A stretch of DNA of 64,000 nt from Halalkalibacter hemicellulosilyticusJCM 9152. GTDB lineage: Bacteria > Bacillota > Bacilli > Bacillales > Bacillaceae_D. Made by a program: the position numbers and the translations under genes. This document shows positions 43,292 through 51,817 of this stretch, piece after piece. The stretch's first letter is position 1, and each line of letters begins with the position of its first letter. The notes below the pieces were generated by a model. It was not told the origin of the DNA, did no database searches, and saw only the letters and a list, made by a program, of their open reading frames with translations. The DNA lies in NCBI RefSeq assembly GCF_000513115.1, contig NZ_BAUU01000016.1, positions 1 through 64,000 on the forward strand, read 5' to 3'.

Positions 43292-45104
43292 TCCATTTAG
43301 TAGACCCTTTCAATATGAGCGTATATCAATCAAACGTAGTAAAAATGACAAAAGTACGAAAAAAATCGATAATTGGTTCATAACAACAAAACGGATATGG
43401 AGCTATTTAGGTGAACATAAACGGATGTTGATGCTTGTTATTCTAATGATTATTTTAAGCTCAGGTTTAAGTTTATTAGGACCTTTTTTAATTGGAGTAA
43501 CGATTGATGACTATTTAATGGCTGCAAACGCTTCTGGGCTTATATGGTTGCTAGCCTTTTTGCTCATCGTTTATGTGTCTCATGCGTTGACGATGTGGCT
43601 GCAACACTTTTGGATGGTTCGAATTGCACAACAAACGGTTTATACGATTAGAACGGAGCTTTTTAATCATATTCAACGGCTACCTATCCCTTTTTTTGAT
43701 AAACGACAGCATGGAGAACTTATGAGTCGTATGACAAATGATATTGAAAATATAAGTAATACATTGAATAGCTCGGTCATTCAAATTTTTTCAAGTGTGC
43801 TAACGTTTTTCGGTATTTTAGCTGTTATGCTTTGGTTGAGTCCACTTATGACGCTTATTACAGTTACTGTTGTACCTTTAATGGTATTCGGAATGAAGTG
43901 GATTACGAAACGAACCTCGGTATTTTTCAAAGAGCAGCAAAAAAGCTTAGGCGCTGCAAATGGTTTTATCGAGGAAACGATATCAGGACAACGAATCGTT
44001 AAAGCATTCTCTCAAGAAGATCATGTCATTCAGCAATTTAAAGAAAAAAACGGAGAGGTACGGATGACTAGTTTCTGGGCACAAACCTATTCTGGGCTTA
44101 TTCCAAAGCTGATGAATGTATTGAATAATTTAAGCTTTGCCGTTATTGCTTTTATTGGTGGGATGTTGGCGTTACAGGAACATAGTGCTGTTACGGTCGG
44201 TATTATTGTTATCTTTGCAGAGTATTCTCGACAATTTACAAGGCCATTAAATGATTTAGCTAATCAATTCAATACGTTATTGTCAGCTGTTGCTGGTGCT
44301 GAGCGTGTGTTTGAAGTGCTTGATGAGCCTGAGGAAGCAGATCAAAAACATGCGAAGCCGATTAAAGAAATAAGAGGGGATGTTGTCTTCAAGGATGTTC
44401 ATTTCTCCTATGAAGAAGAAAGTAAAACAATAGCGAATGTTAGCTTTCGTGTCAAAGCAGGGGAAATGGTTGCTCTTGTAGGTCCTACAGGGGCTGGAAA
44501 AACAACGATTATCAATCTGTTATCACGCTTTTATGAGCCAGACTCTGGAGCTATTCTTATTGATGGTATTCCTTTATCAGAGTTAAAAAGAGAGAGTCTA
44601 AGACAGCATATGGGTTTTGTTCTGCAAGATTCGTTTCTGTTCCAAGCGACGATTCGTGAGAACATTCGTTATGGTCGTCTGAATGCAACCGATGAAGAGA
44701 TAGAAGAAGCGGCGAAGAAGGCTAATGCGTATTCTTTTATTATGAAACTACCTGAGGGGTTTGATACGATGCTTGATCAAGAAGGGAGTGGAATAAGTCA
44801 AGGACAGAAACAGCTCTTATCAATTGCCAGAGCGATCCTTGTTAATCCATCCGTTCTCATCTTAGATGAAGCGACGAGTAACATTGATACAATGACCGAG
44901 ATCAAAATCCAAGATGCGTTAAAGAGGCTGATGCAAGGGAGAACAAGCTTTGTTATCGCACATCGATTAAATACGATTCAGCAGGCAGATCGTATTTTAG
45001 TTCTTCAGGAAGGTGAAATTGTTGAACAAGGTTCACACGAGGAATTAATGACAAACGGTGGTTTATATTATGAAATGAATGAAAAAGGGACGAATGAAGG
45101 CTAA
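43284..45104 (+). CDS. Heterodimeric ABC exporter subunit 2 (YfiC-like)
   Basis: A 606-residue half-transporter, six helices plus ATPase, close in size to YfiC (604). Walker A is GPTGAGKTTIINLL and Walker B VLILDEATSNID with the catalytic Glu. The signature is ISQGQKQLLSIARA rather than LSGGQ, the reciprocal of subunit 1, which has a good signature but no catalytic Glu. This gives one functional and one degenerate ATP site, as in BmrCD and TM287/288. The N-terminus carries a 45-residue basic cytoplasmic extension. The start overlaps the end of the first subunit gene by eight bases. Drug or lipid export is likely; the substrate is unknown. Confidence 0.92.
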   Translation: MSNPFSRPFQYERISIKRSKNDKSTKKIDNWFITTKRIWSYLGEHKRMLMLVILMIILSSGLSLLGPFLIGVTIDDYLMAANASGLIWLLAFLLIVYVSHALTMWLQHFWMVRIAQQTVYTIRTELFNHIQRLPIPFFDKRQHGELMSRMTNDIENISNTLNSSVIQIFSSVLTFFGILAVMLWLSPLMTLITVTVVPLMVFGMKWITKRTSVFFKEQQKSLGAANGFIEETISGQRIVKAFSQEDHVIQQFKEKNGEVRMTSFWAQTYSGLIPKLMNVLNNLSFAVIAFIGGMLALQEHSAVTVGIIVIFAEYSRQFTRPLNDLANQFNTLLSAVAGAERVFEVLDEPEEADQKHAKPIKEIRGDVVFKDVHFSYEEESKTIANVSFRVKAGEMVALVGPTGAGKTTIINLLSRFYEPDSGAILIDGIPLSELKRESLRQHMGFVLQDSFLFQATIRENIRYGRLNATDEEIEEAAKKANAYSFIMKLPEGFDTMLDQEGSGISQGQKQLLSIARAILVNPSVLILDEATSNIDTMTEIKIQDALKRLMQGRTSFVIAHRLNTIQQADRILVLQEGEIVEQGSHEELMTNGGLYYEMNEKGTNEG

Positions 45105-45135
45105 GACGAGTTAAGTGGGAAACCCGCTTTGAGAG

Positions 45136-45180
45136 AGTCCACTGAAAAAGTGCGATTTTCACTTTTTCAGTGGACTCCTT
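45136..45180 (+). terminator. Terminator of the CACTGAAAAAGT repeat family
   Basis: AGTCCACTGAAAAAGTG, a short loop and CACTTTTTCAGTGGACT form a perfect 17-base stem followed by CCTTT, 32 bases after the exporter stop. Confidence 0.85.
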
Positions 45181-45218
45181 TGAGATGTATTTCTCATCGC
45201 GGGTTAGTTTTATAGACT

Positions 45219-45407
45219 CAGAAAAGAAGAACCGCTACCGCGTTTTTTTTAAAAAGATAAAAAAGGCATTCCTGTGTCAAAGGAAAGGCGTTGGCTTCAC
45301 TCATTACACGTTATTTTGAAATAACCCCACATTCAGAATAAATGAAAATTGTTGTAACGGCTCCGCGCAACGCAATTAAGAAAAGACGCTATCGCGTTTT
45401 TCTTATT
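45219..45407. repeat. Interspersed repeat, copy B, with an extra tail hairpin
   Basis: The right end (45351-45406) is nearly identical to copy A at 41461-41516. A partial copy of the terminal hairpin (AAGAACCGCTACCGCG and T-run) lies at 45226-45258. The element touches the stop codon of the LPxTA remnant, suggesting it inserted at or recombined near that gene's end. Confidence 0.7.
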
Positions 45408-45707
45408 ATCCAAGCGCCTGTGTTTTTTTCTTACTTACACGAGTAGTTAAACCGATTGCAATGATGAGTAAGCCGATTAACAAATGATTATAGGTGTTGA
45501 TCGCAGTGTTTGGAAGCGGGAATCCTGACTGCGAGCTTATGATCGTCTCGATTTATTTTGTTTTTCGTTAAGGAGATCATCCTTGTCATCCGTTAATGTC
45601 CGGTCATTTGTCGGAGGTTCGCCACCAGGAGGATCTTTTTTTTCATCGTCCTTTTCTTCGTTTGATGGATCATCCTTTTCTTCCTCGATGTCGTCAATCG
45701 AATGAAC
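45406..45707 (-). pseudogene. 3' remnant of an LPxTA-anchored surface protein
   Basis: On the minus strand a 100-codon tail is preserved. An acidic, Pro-containing linker (IDDIEEEKDDPSNEEKDDEK, then DPPGGEPPTNDRTLTDD) is followed by SGFPLPNTAINTYNH, a membrane helix LLIGLLIIAIGL and a basic end RVSKKKTQALG. LPNTAIN is the same class of sorting signal as LPDTATN in the B12 surface protein. The linker and the anchor are in different frames; one base added near 45552 joins them. A stop precedes the linker at 45708 and no start or body of the protein is found upstream, so most of the gene is missing. It is probably a decayed fragment left by deletion. Confidence 0.75.
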
Positions 45708-45801
45708 TTAATGAGGGTGCCCGATTTTCGATATTTTCATATACTTTTTTTTTAGGATTATGTGAAGAGCTGTAGGAGAAGGGCGTCTATGAAGGAGACG
45801 A

Positions 45802-45845
45802 AATAAAAAAATCATGGAATGTAGTTGGGATACCACTCCATGATA
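45802..45845 (-). terminator. Terminator of the ABM-domain gene
   Basis: On the minus strand ATCATGGA and TCCATGAT arms are followed by TTTTTTA, 11 bases past the stop. Confidence 0.8.
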
Positions 45846-45855
45846 AATGAAAGAC

Positions 45856-46152
45856 CTAGTCATGTTCTGCTTGAACAGCGAATTGTTTGATTTGTGGAGG
45901 AGCAGCCATATAATCCTTAGATTGTTCACCAAATTCAACGAAATGTTTTGTTTGAAAGTGGAACTCGATCGCCTCCTTAGATTTCCATTCTTCTACCATA
46001 ATAAATTGATTGTCTGCTGAGCTTTGCTCGTACAGTTCATATCGAATGTTTCCCTCTTCTGCTTGTGAATATTTAATTAAAGGTTGCACATCTCGTAAAA
46101 AATGTTCACGTTGCTCACGTTTGACAGATAAAAATGCATGAATAATATACAT
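45856..46152 (-). CDS. ABM-domain (antibiotic biosynthesis monooxygenase-like) small protein
   Basis: A 98-residue single-domain protein of the ABM/YgiN ferredoxin-like fold. The pattern is clear: MYIIHAFLSVKREQREHFL, a Glu-Glu-Gly-Asn strand (AEEGNIRYELYEQS) and the conserved FIMVEEWKSKEAIEFHFQTKH. Such proteins act as small dimeric monooxygenases or quinone-handling enzymes without cofactors; the real substrate is seldom known. AGGAGGGCTTCC precedes the ATG on the minus strand. It is divergent from the flippase gene and ends in a clear terminator, so it is a single-gene unit. Confidence 0.88.
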   Translation of the reverse strand: MYIIHAFLSVKREQREHFLRDVQPLIKYSQAEEGNIRYELYEQSSADNQFIMVEEWKSKEAIEFHFQTKHFVEFGEQSKDYMAAPPQIKQFAVQAEHD

Positions 46153-46290
46153 TGGAAGCCCTCCTACTAGTTGTTTTCTCTCTTACTTTCGCAAATGTCT
46201 GGAAATGTGTCAAACTTTTTCACTTAAGTATCGATATTTTTATGACTTGTCTCATATAGTGTACGGACAGATGAAAGAGGGAGAGAAACG

Positions 46291-47604
46291 ATGAAGACAT
46301 TTTTTAAGAGTGCGCTATTGTTAATCGTAGTTGCCCTCATAGTAGAGTGTATAGAATTTATTATAAATGTTGTCTTAGCACGTGAGTTAGGAGAAGAGGG
46401 CCTTGGTTTGTATATGGCTATTTTTCCAACAGTGATGTTCATTGTTGTGCTATCTAGCTTAGAATTACCAATATCGATTTCAAAGTTTGTTGCTGAAAAG
46501 GAAGAGTTATTTCACCGTAGCATGCTCAAGCATGCATTACGCTTTGCAACCGTTTGTGCTGCTATTTGTATGCTTGTAGCTGTTATCATTCTTCCTTTAT
46601 TACCGGTATTTGATCAATATCATCCGGTTGTTCCATGGTTATTCATTAGCTTAATACCGATTGTGACGTTCTCCTCTGTAGCAAGGGGATACTTTATGGG
46701 AGCACAGCAAATGGGCAGAATTGCGCTTGCCAATTTTATTAGACGGGCAGCTCAGCTTGCTTTGCTCGTTCTTTTCTTTTTATGGTCCTCCTATCATATT
46801 GAATTTGCTCTAGTCATTGCTTTTGTTACTCTTATTGCGAGTGAGGCGCTTGTCTTTCTCTACTTGTTTATTGCCTTTTTGCGACAGATGTACAAATTAA
46901 AGAAAAAGCCGCGTGCTGAAGTCGGTTGGAAGAAGGTTCAACATTCGTTATTATCGGTATCTGTTCCGACAACAGGGCTACGCATTTTTCATTCAGCAAC
47001 GTTTGCAATTAAGCCCTTCTTTATTAAGAGTGCGCTCGTTCGTTCGGGTATGGTTGAATCCGTGGCGATGGTACAATACGGAAAGCTTGCTGGGGTGGCC
47101 TTTTCGATTGGCTTTTTTCCAGCCTTTATTGCGCATTCACTGTTAATTGTCTTGATTCCGACTGTTTCGGAAGCTTTTCATAAGGCGGATTTAGCAAAGT
47201 TAAGATCGTTACTACAAAAAGTTATGCTGATTACAGCGATTTATGGATTAGTAGCTGTTTGTGTTTTTTACTTTTATGCAGAAATGCTAACGAGCTTATT
47301 CTTTGATGATTCGCCTGCCGTCCGCTATTTACAACTACTATTGCCTTACTTCCTGTTTCATTATTTTGTTATTCCAATGCAAGCGTACTTAATTGGACTC
47401 GGACTCGTGAAAGAGGCATTTCTACATGCTTTATATACAACGATTGTTTCCTTTATTTTGATGTATGTTCTTGGATCGATGGCAGCCTTTCAAATGGATG
47501 GTATTATTATTGGGATGAACGTATCAGCCGTCTTATTGACAATGATGCATTATATAACGATTTGTGAAAGGATAAGAGTATCGTGGTGGTTAAGGAATAA
47601 ATAG
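46291..47604 (+). CDS. Polysaccharide/lipid flippase of the MOP superfamily (SpoVB/YkvU-like)
   Basis: A 437-residue protein with about 12-14 membrane helices. The N-terminal pattern (LARELGEEGLGLYMAIFPTV), RGYFMGAQQMGRIALANFIRR and the C-terminal VIPMQAYLIGLGLVKEAFLH match the Bacillus SpoVB/YkvU/YtgP group. Members flip lipid-linked sugars or act in spore cortex formation. The length is close to YkvU (about 445) and less than SpoVB (about 518) or YtgP (about 540), so YkvU is the nearest guess. GAAAGAGGGAGAG precedes the ATG. It is transcribed alone and ends in a strong terminator. Confidence 0.83.
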   Translation: MKTFFKSALLLIVVALIVECIEFIINVVLARELGEEGLGLYMAIFPTVMFIVVLSSLELPISISKFVAEKEELFHRSMLKHALRFATVCAAICMLVAVIILPLLPVFDQYHPVVPWLFISLIPIVTFSSVARGYFMGAQQMGRIALANFIRRAAQLALLVLFFLWSSYHIEFALVIAFVTLIASEALVFLYLFIAFLRQMYKLKKKPRAEVGWKKVQHSLLSVSVPTTGLRIFHSATFAIKPFFIKSALVRSGMVESVAMVQYGKLAGVAFSIGFFPAFIAHSLLIVLIPTVSEAFHKADLAKLRSLLQKVMLITAIYGLVAVCVFYFYAEMLTSLFFDDSPAVRYLQLLLPYFLFHYFVIPMQAYLIGLGLVKEAFLHALYTTIVSFILMYVLGSMAAFQMDGIIIGMNVSAVLLTMMHYITICERIRVSWWLRNK

Positions 47605-47618
47605 AAGAACACTGAAAA

Positions 47619-47665
47619 AAAGGGTATTGAGAAAGTTTGTTGTTAACTTTCTCAATACCCTTTTT
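47619..47665 (+). terminator. Terminator after the flippase gene
   Basis: AAGGGTATTGAGAAAGTT and AACTTTCTCAATACCCTT form a perfect 18-base stem followed by TTT. Confidence 0.9.
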
Positions 47666-47727
47666 AATGAAAGCTTAACATTCATAATTACGGGGTATAG
47701 AACAAATAATAAATAGAACTTATTTTC

Positions 47728-47756
47728 TTGACAATGTTGTATATACAAGATATGAT
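47728..47756 (+). promoter_or_regulatory. Sigma-A promoter of the trehalose operon
   Basis: Perfect TTGACA, 17-base spacer, then TATGAT. The spacer contains one TreR operator. Confidence 0.88.
47737..47748 (+). promoter_or_regulatory. TreR operator 1
   Basis: The palindrome TTGTATATACAA lies between the -35 and -10 boxes. It matches the known TreR half-site arrangement of B. subtilis. TreR is encoded as the third gene of this operon. Confidence 0.85.
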
Positions 47757-47760
47757 CATC

Positions 47761-47774
47761 TGTAAGCGTGATCA
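47761..47774 (+). promoter_or_regulatory. Probable cre site (CcpA)
   Basis: TGTAAGCGTGATCA matches the cre consensus TGWNANCGNTNWCA at all but one position and covers the predicted transcription start. Glucose repression through CcpA would follow. Confidence 0.65.
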
Positions 47775-47775
47775 C

Positions 47776-47787
47776 TTGTATATACAA
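47776..47787 (+). promoter_or_regulatory. TreR operator 2
   Basis: A second identical TTGTATATACAA, 39 bases from the first, placed after the transcription start. The pair brackets the -10 box and the cre site. Confidence 0.85.
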
Positions 47788-47832
47788 CATGTTAGTGGAA
47801 GACCATGATAATTTGTGAAAGGAGTTGTAAAG

Positions 47833-49245
47833 ATGAGTCAATATAGAGATGCGGCCAAAGAGATACTTGATGCAATTGGTGGAAAAGAGAACATTGCATC
47901 GGCCACTCATTGTGTCACACGATTAAGGTTTGCATTGGAGGACGAAGATAAGGTAGATAAGGATAAACTGGAGGAAATTGATGTTGTAAGAGGTTCATTC
48001 TCGACAAATGGTCAATTTCAGGTCGTGATTGGACAAGGAACTGTTGACAAAGTGTATGCGGAGCTAATGGAGCTTTCAGGAAAAAAAGCGGCGACAAAGG
48101 ATGAAGTGAAGACAGCTGCAGAGAAAAATTTAAACCCATTACAACGAGCGATTAAAGTACTTGCTGATATTTTTATTCCGATATTACCTGCGATTGTTAC
48201 AGCTGGTTTATTAATGGGGATTAATAATATTCTGACTGCTGAAGGCATTTTCAGTGAACAGTCAGTTGTAGAAATGTTTCCGCAGTGGGCGGATCTAGCT
48301 GATATGATTCATCTTATCGCGAATACGGCCTTTGTCTTTTTGCCAGGTCTCATCGGCTGGTCGGCGATGAGGCGTTTTGGTGGCAGTGAATTATTAGGGA
48401 TTGTCCTTGGATTGATGCTCGTTCATCCAGATCTTCTTAATGCTTGGGGATATGGTGATGCATTGCAGGATGGAGATATTCCTTATTGGAATATTTTCGG
48501 TTTAGATATTGCTAAGATGGGATACCAAGGTCAAGTGTTACCGATTTTAGTTGCGGCATATGTATTAGCGAAAATTGAGATTGCATTAAGAAAGCGTATT
48601 CCAGATGGGTTTCAGTTACTTATTGTTGCACCTGTTGCCTTATTAGTGACTGGATTTATCGCCTTTATCGCGATTGGACCTGTAACCTTTTGGATTGGTA
48701 ATATCATTACAGATGTCTTTGTTTGGATTTTTAGTAATGTTGCGGCTATTGGTGGTTTGTTATATGGAGCTATTTATGCACCACTCGTTATTACTGGAAT
48801 GCACCACACATTCTTAGCGGTTGACTTGCAACTGATTGGGAGTACAGGGAGCACATTCTTATGGCCTATTTTAGCACTGTCCAATATAGCTCAAGGATCG
48901 GCAGCACTTGCCATGTATTATGTATTAAAGGATGAGAAGGTAAAAGGATTATCGATGACATCTTCCATATCAGCTTATTTAGGAATTACTGAGCCAGCGA
49001 TGTTTGGAGTGAATTTGCGCTATCGCTTCCCATTCATATGTGCCATTATCGGTTCAGCGATAGGTGCTGTATGGATTACGATTAATTCTGTTACAGCGAA
49101 TTCGATCGGCGTAGGGGGCTTACCCGGGATCTTCTCGATTACAGCAGGTTATTGGCTCGTATTCTTAGTTGGAATGGTCATTGCAATCGTTGTACCGTTT
49201 GTCTTAACTTTCTTATATGGGAAGACACGAATGAAAGATCAATAA
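47833..49245 (+). CDS. treP: PTS trehalose-specific EIIBC component
   Basis: A 470-residue protein: EIIB domain with the phosphorylated Cys in SATHCVTRLRFAL (about residue 28), then an EIIC membrane domain of about 8-10 helices (ADIFIPILPAIVTAGLLMG, TGMHHTFLAVDLQLIGS, LGITEPAMFGVNLRYRFPF). It imports and phosphorylates trehalose to trehalose 6-phosphate. It has no IIA domain. In B. subtilis the IIA function is supplied by PtsG, and a PtsG with IIA is encoded 12 kb away here. ATG 47833 follows GAAAGGAG. It is the first gene of the TreR-controlled operon. Confidence 0.93.
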   Translation: MSQYRDAAKEILDAIGGKENIASATHCVTRLRFALEDEDKVDKDKLEEIDVVRGSFSTNGQFQVVIGQGTVDKVYAELMELSGKKAATKDEVKTAAEKNLNPLQRAIKVLADIFIPILPAIVTAGLLMGINNILTAEGIFSEQSVVEMFPQWADLADMIHLIANTAFVFLPGLIGWSAMRRFGGSELLGIVLGLMLVHPDLLNAWGYGDALQDGDIPYWNIFGLDIAKMGYQGQVLPILVAAYVLAKIEIALRKRIPDGFQLLIVAPVALLVTGFIAFIAIGPVTFWIGNIITDVFVWIFSNVAAIGGLLYGAIYAPLVITGMHHTFLAVDLQLIGSTGSTFLWPILALSNIAQGSAALAMYYVLKDEKVKGLSMTSSISAYLGITEPAMFGVNLRYRFPFICAIIGSAIGAVWITINSVTANSIGVGGLPGIFSITAGYWLVFLVGMVIAIVVPFVLTFLYGKTRMKDQ

Positions 49246-49344
49246 CCGTCTCAAGGAAAAAGAGGCGAATGAGCTAATGAGGAGAGTAAAGCTTCTTGTT
49301 AGGCTTTTTTCAAAGAATCAGATTCAAAGAAAGGGGCTATCACA

Positions 49345-51003
49345 GTGAAGGAATGGTGGAGAAAAGCAGTCGTTTATCAAATCTATCCAAAAAGCTTTAA
49401 TGATACGACAGGAAATGGAATAGGAGACATTCAAGGAATTATTGAAAAACTAGATTATTTATATGAATTAGGAGTGGACGTGATTTGGCTTACTCCTATT
49501 TACGCATCTCCGCAAAAAGATAACGGATATGATATTTCCGACTACTTTGCGATACATGAAGAGTATGGAACGATGGAGGATTTTGAAAGGCTAATGTCAG
49601 AGGTTCATAAACGTGGAATGAAGCTCATTATGGATCTTGTCGTTAATCACACATCAACGGAGCATACATGGTTCAAAGAAGCGATTGCATCTCCTAGTAG
49701 TCGTTATCGCGATTTTTACATTTGGAAAGATCCGGTCGATGGTGCTGAACCGACGAATTGGCAATCAAAATTCGGTGGGAACGCCTGGGAATATGACGAG
49801 AAATCTGGACAATATTATTTACATCTCTTTGATGTCACCCAAGCTGATTTAAACTGGGAAAATGAAGAGCTACGTCAAGCTGTTTATGATATGATGCATT
49901 TCTGGTTTGAGAAAGGCATTGATGGATTTCGTTTAGATGTAATCAATTTAATTTCTAAGGATCAGTCCTTTACGAATGATGACAAAGGTGATGGACGTCG
50001 CTTTTATACAGATGGCCCTCGTGTTCATGAGTTTTTACAAGAAATGAATAGAAATGTTCTCGCAAAATACGATAGTATGACGGTCGGAGAAATGTCCTCT
50101 ACATCCATTGAGCATTGTATCAACTATTCAAATCCAGAGCGCCGTGAATTAAGTATGACGTTTAATTTTCATCATTTAAAGGTCGATTATCCTAATGGTG
50201 AAAAGTGGGCGTTAGCTGACTTTGATTTTCAAGCGTTGAAAAAGATTCTGTCAACATGGCAAGTCGACATGCATAAAGGAGGTGGCTGGAACGCATTGTT
50301 TTGGTGTAATCACGATCAGCCACGTGTTGTATCAAGATATGGAAACGATCAACACTATCATAAAAAATCAGCCAAAATGCTCGCAGCCACGATTCATATG
50401 ATGCAAGGAACACCGTATATATACCAAGGCGAAGAGTTTGGTATGACGAATCCTTATTTTGAGACGATTGATCAATACCGGGATGTTGAGACATTAAATT
50501 ATTATCGACAAATGAAGAAAGAAGGGAAATCAGAAGAGGATGTCATGGCGATTATTCAAGAAAAATCACGTGATAACTCTAGAACCCCTGTACAATGGAA
50601 CGATCAGCCTCATGGAGGTTTTACAAAAGGGACACCGTGGATTGATGTTGCAGAGAATTATAAAGAAATTAATGCGGAAAATGCCATGAAAGAGGAAGAA
50701 TCGATTTTCTCTTTTTATCAACAGCTCATTCGTTTGCGTCATGAATTAGATATTGTCACGGAAGGTGTCTATCGTGAGCTTGTAAACGATCATCCGCAAT
50801 TATTTGTATATGAGCGCGTAATGGGAGAAGAGAAATTACTTGTCATGAATAATTTTTATAGTCAAGAAGTGTCATTTGAAATTCCTGAAGTATGGCATCA
50901 CGATCTAGATGCCGAGCTCCTACTTACAAATGGTATAGAGCGTAAGCTTGAAAAAAAGTTAACACTTTCTCCATATGATTCCCTCATTTTCCATAAGAAG
51001 TGA
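49345..51003 (+). CDS. treA: Trehalose-6-phosphate hydrolase
   Basis: A 552-residue family 13 glycoside hydrolase that splits trehalose 6-phosphate into glucose and glucose 6-phosphate in the cytoplasm. Conserved regions are MDLVVNHTSTEHTWF, the nucleophile Asp in DGFRLDVINLISK (about 200), the acid Glu in TVGEMSSTS and the stabilising Asp in WCNHDQPRVVSRYG. The N-terminus KEWWRKAVVYQIYPKSFNDT closely follows B. subtilis TreA. The start is GTG 49345 behind AAAGGGGC. It lies 100 bases after treP, and treR follows. Confidence 0.95.
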   Translation: MKEWWRKAVVYQIYPKSFNDTTGNGIGDIQGIIEKLDYLYELGVDVIWLTPIYASPQKDNGYDISDYFAIHEEYGTMEDFERLMSEVHKRGMKLIMDLVVNHTSTEHTWFKEAIASPSSRYRDFYIWKDPVDGAEPTNWQSKFGGNAWEYDEKSGQYYLHLFDVTQADLNWENEELRQAVYDMMHFWFEKGIDGFRLDVINLISKDQSFTNDDKGDGRRFYTDGPRVHEFLQEMNRNVLAKYDSMTVGEMSSTSIEHCINYSNPERRELSMTFNFHHLKVDYPNGEKWALADFDFQALKKILSTWQVDMHKGGGWNALFWCNHDQPRVVSRYGNDQHYHKKSAKMLAATIHMMQGTPYIYQGEEFGMTNPYFETIDQYRDVETLNYYRQMKKEGKSEEDVMAIIQEKSRDNSRTPVQWNDQPHGGFTKGTPWIDVAENYKEINAENAMKEEESIFSFYQQLIRLRHELDIVTEGVYRELVNDHPQLFVYERVMGEEKLLVMNNFYSQEVSFEIPEVWHHDLDAELLLTNGIERKLEKKLTLSPYDSLIFHKK

Positions 51004-51023
51004 TACACTAGAATGGGTGATGA

Positions 51024-51749
51024 ATGGTGAAAAATAAATTTCAAATGATATATGAACAAATTGCAAAGGAAATACAAAATGGAACGATTAAGGCGGGGGA
51101 GTTTCTCCCGTCTGAGCATGAATTAAGACAGCAATATCACACATCACGTGAGACAGTTCGTAAGGCTTTGAAGCTCTTATCGGAACAAGGTTATATACAA
51201 AAAATGCAAGGCAAGGGATCGATCGTATTAGATATGTCTAAGTTTAATTTTCCGATTTCAGGACTTGTTAGCTATAAAGAAGTTTCGGAAAAGCTTGGAC
51301 ATCGTTCGAAGACGACGGTCATCTCATTACGAGAAATAGAGCTAGATTCATCGTTAAAAGCTGAATTTTATCTAGATGAGAGTGCTAATGGAACCGTGTG
51401 GGAACTCGTTCGCGTTCGTGATATAGACGAGGAAGCGATTATTTTAGATAAGGATTATTTGCTAACGTCGATGGTCCCAGATTTGACTGAGGAAATTAGT
51501 GAAAATTCTTTATATGAATATATTGAGTCAGAATTAGGCTTAGCAATTAGTTTTGCGAAAAAGGAAATTACTGTTGAGATACCAACGAAGGAAGATCGGA
51601 CGTTACTCGACTTAGAAGACTATTCGCTCGTTGTAGTTGTGAAAAGTCATGTTTATTTAGAAGATACGACACAATTTCAATTGACGGAATCACGGCATCG
51701 GCCTGATAAATTTCGCTTTGTTGACTTTGCACGTAGAAGGCAAAGGTAA
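51024..51749 (+). CDS. treR: Trehalose operon repressor (GntR/UTRA)
   Basis: A 241-residue GntR-family repressor (B. subtilis TreR about 238). The winged helix occupies residues 8-70 (GEFLPSEHELRQQYHTSRET, then GYIQKMQGKGSIV), and the UTRA ligand domain residues 90-235. TreR binds the TTGTATATACAA sites at the treP promoter and lets go when trehalose 6-phosphate is present. It begins 20 bases after treA with GGGTGATGA upstream, so it is autoregulated as part of the operon. Confidence 0.93.
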   Translation: MVKNKFQMIYEQIAKEIQNGTIKAGEFLPSEHELRQQYHTSRETVRKALKLLSEQGYIQKMQGKGSIVLDMSKFNFPISGLVSYKEVSEKLGHRSKTTVISLREIELDSSLKAEFYLDESANGTVWELVRVRDIDEEAIILDKDYLLTSMVPDLTEEISENSLYEYIESELGLAISFAKKEITVEIPTKEDRTLLDLEDYSLVVVVKSHVYLEDTTQFQLTESRHRPDKFRFVDFARRRQR

Positions 51750-51817
51750 GCAGACTATTCGTTTTTTGCATCACCTTCTTTAATAATAAATGTTAAAAGA
51801 ATGGAGAGGGTACTTGT

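Noticed and set aside
41461-45406. Flanking direct repeats as the ends of a composite transposon
   Set aside because: No transposase or target-site duplication is visible and related partial copies occur elsewhere in the window, so only a recombination hypothesis is kept.
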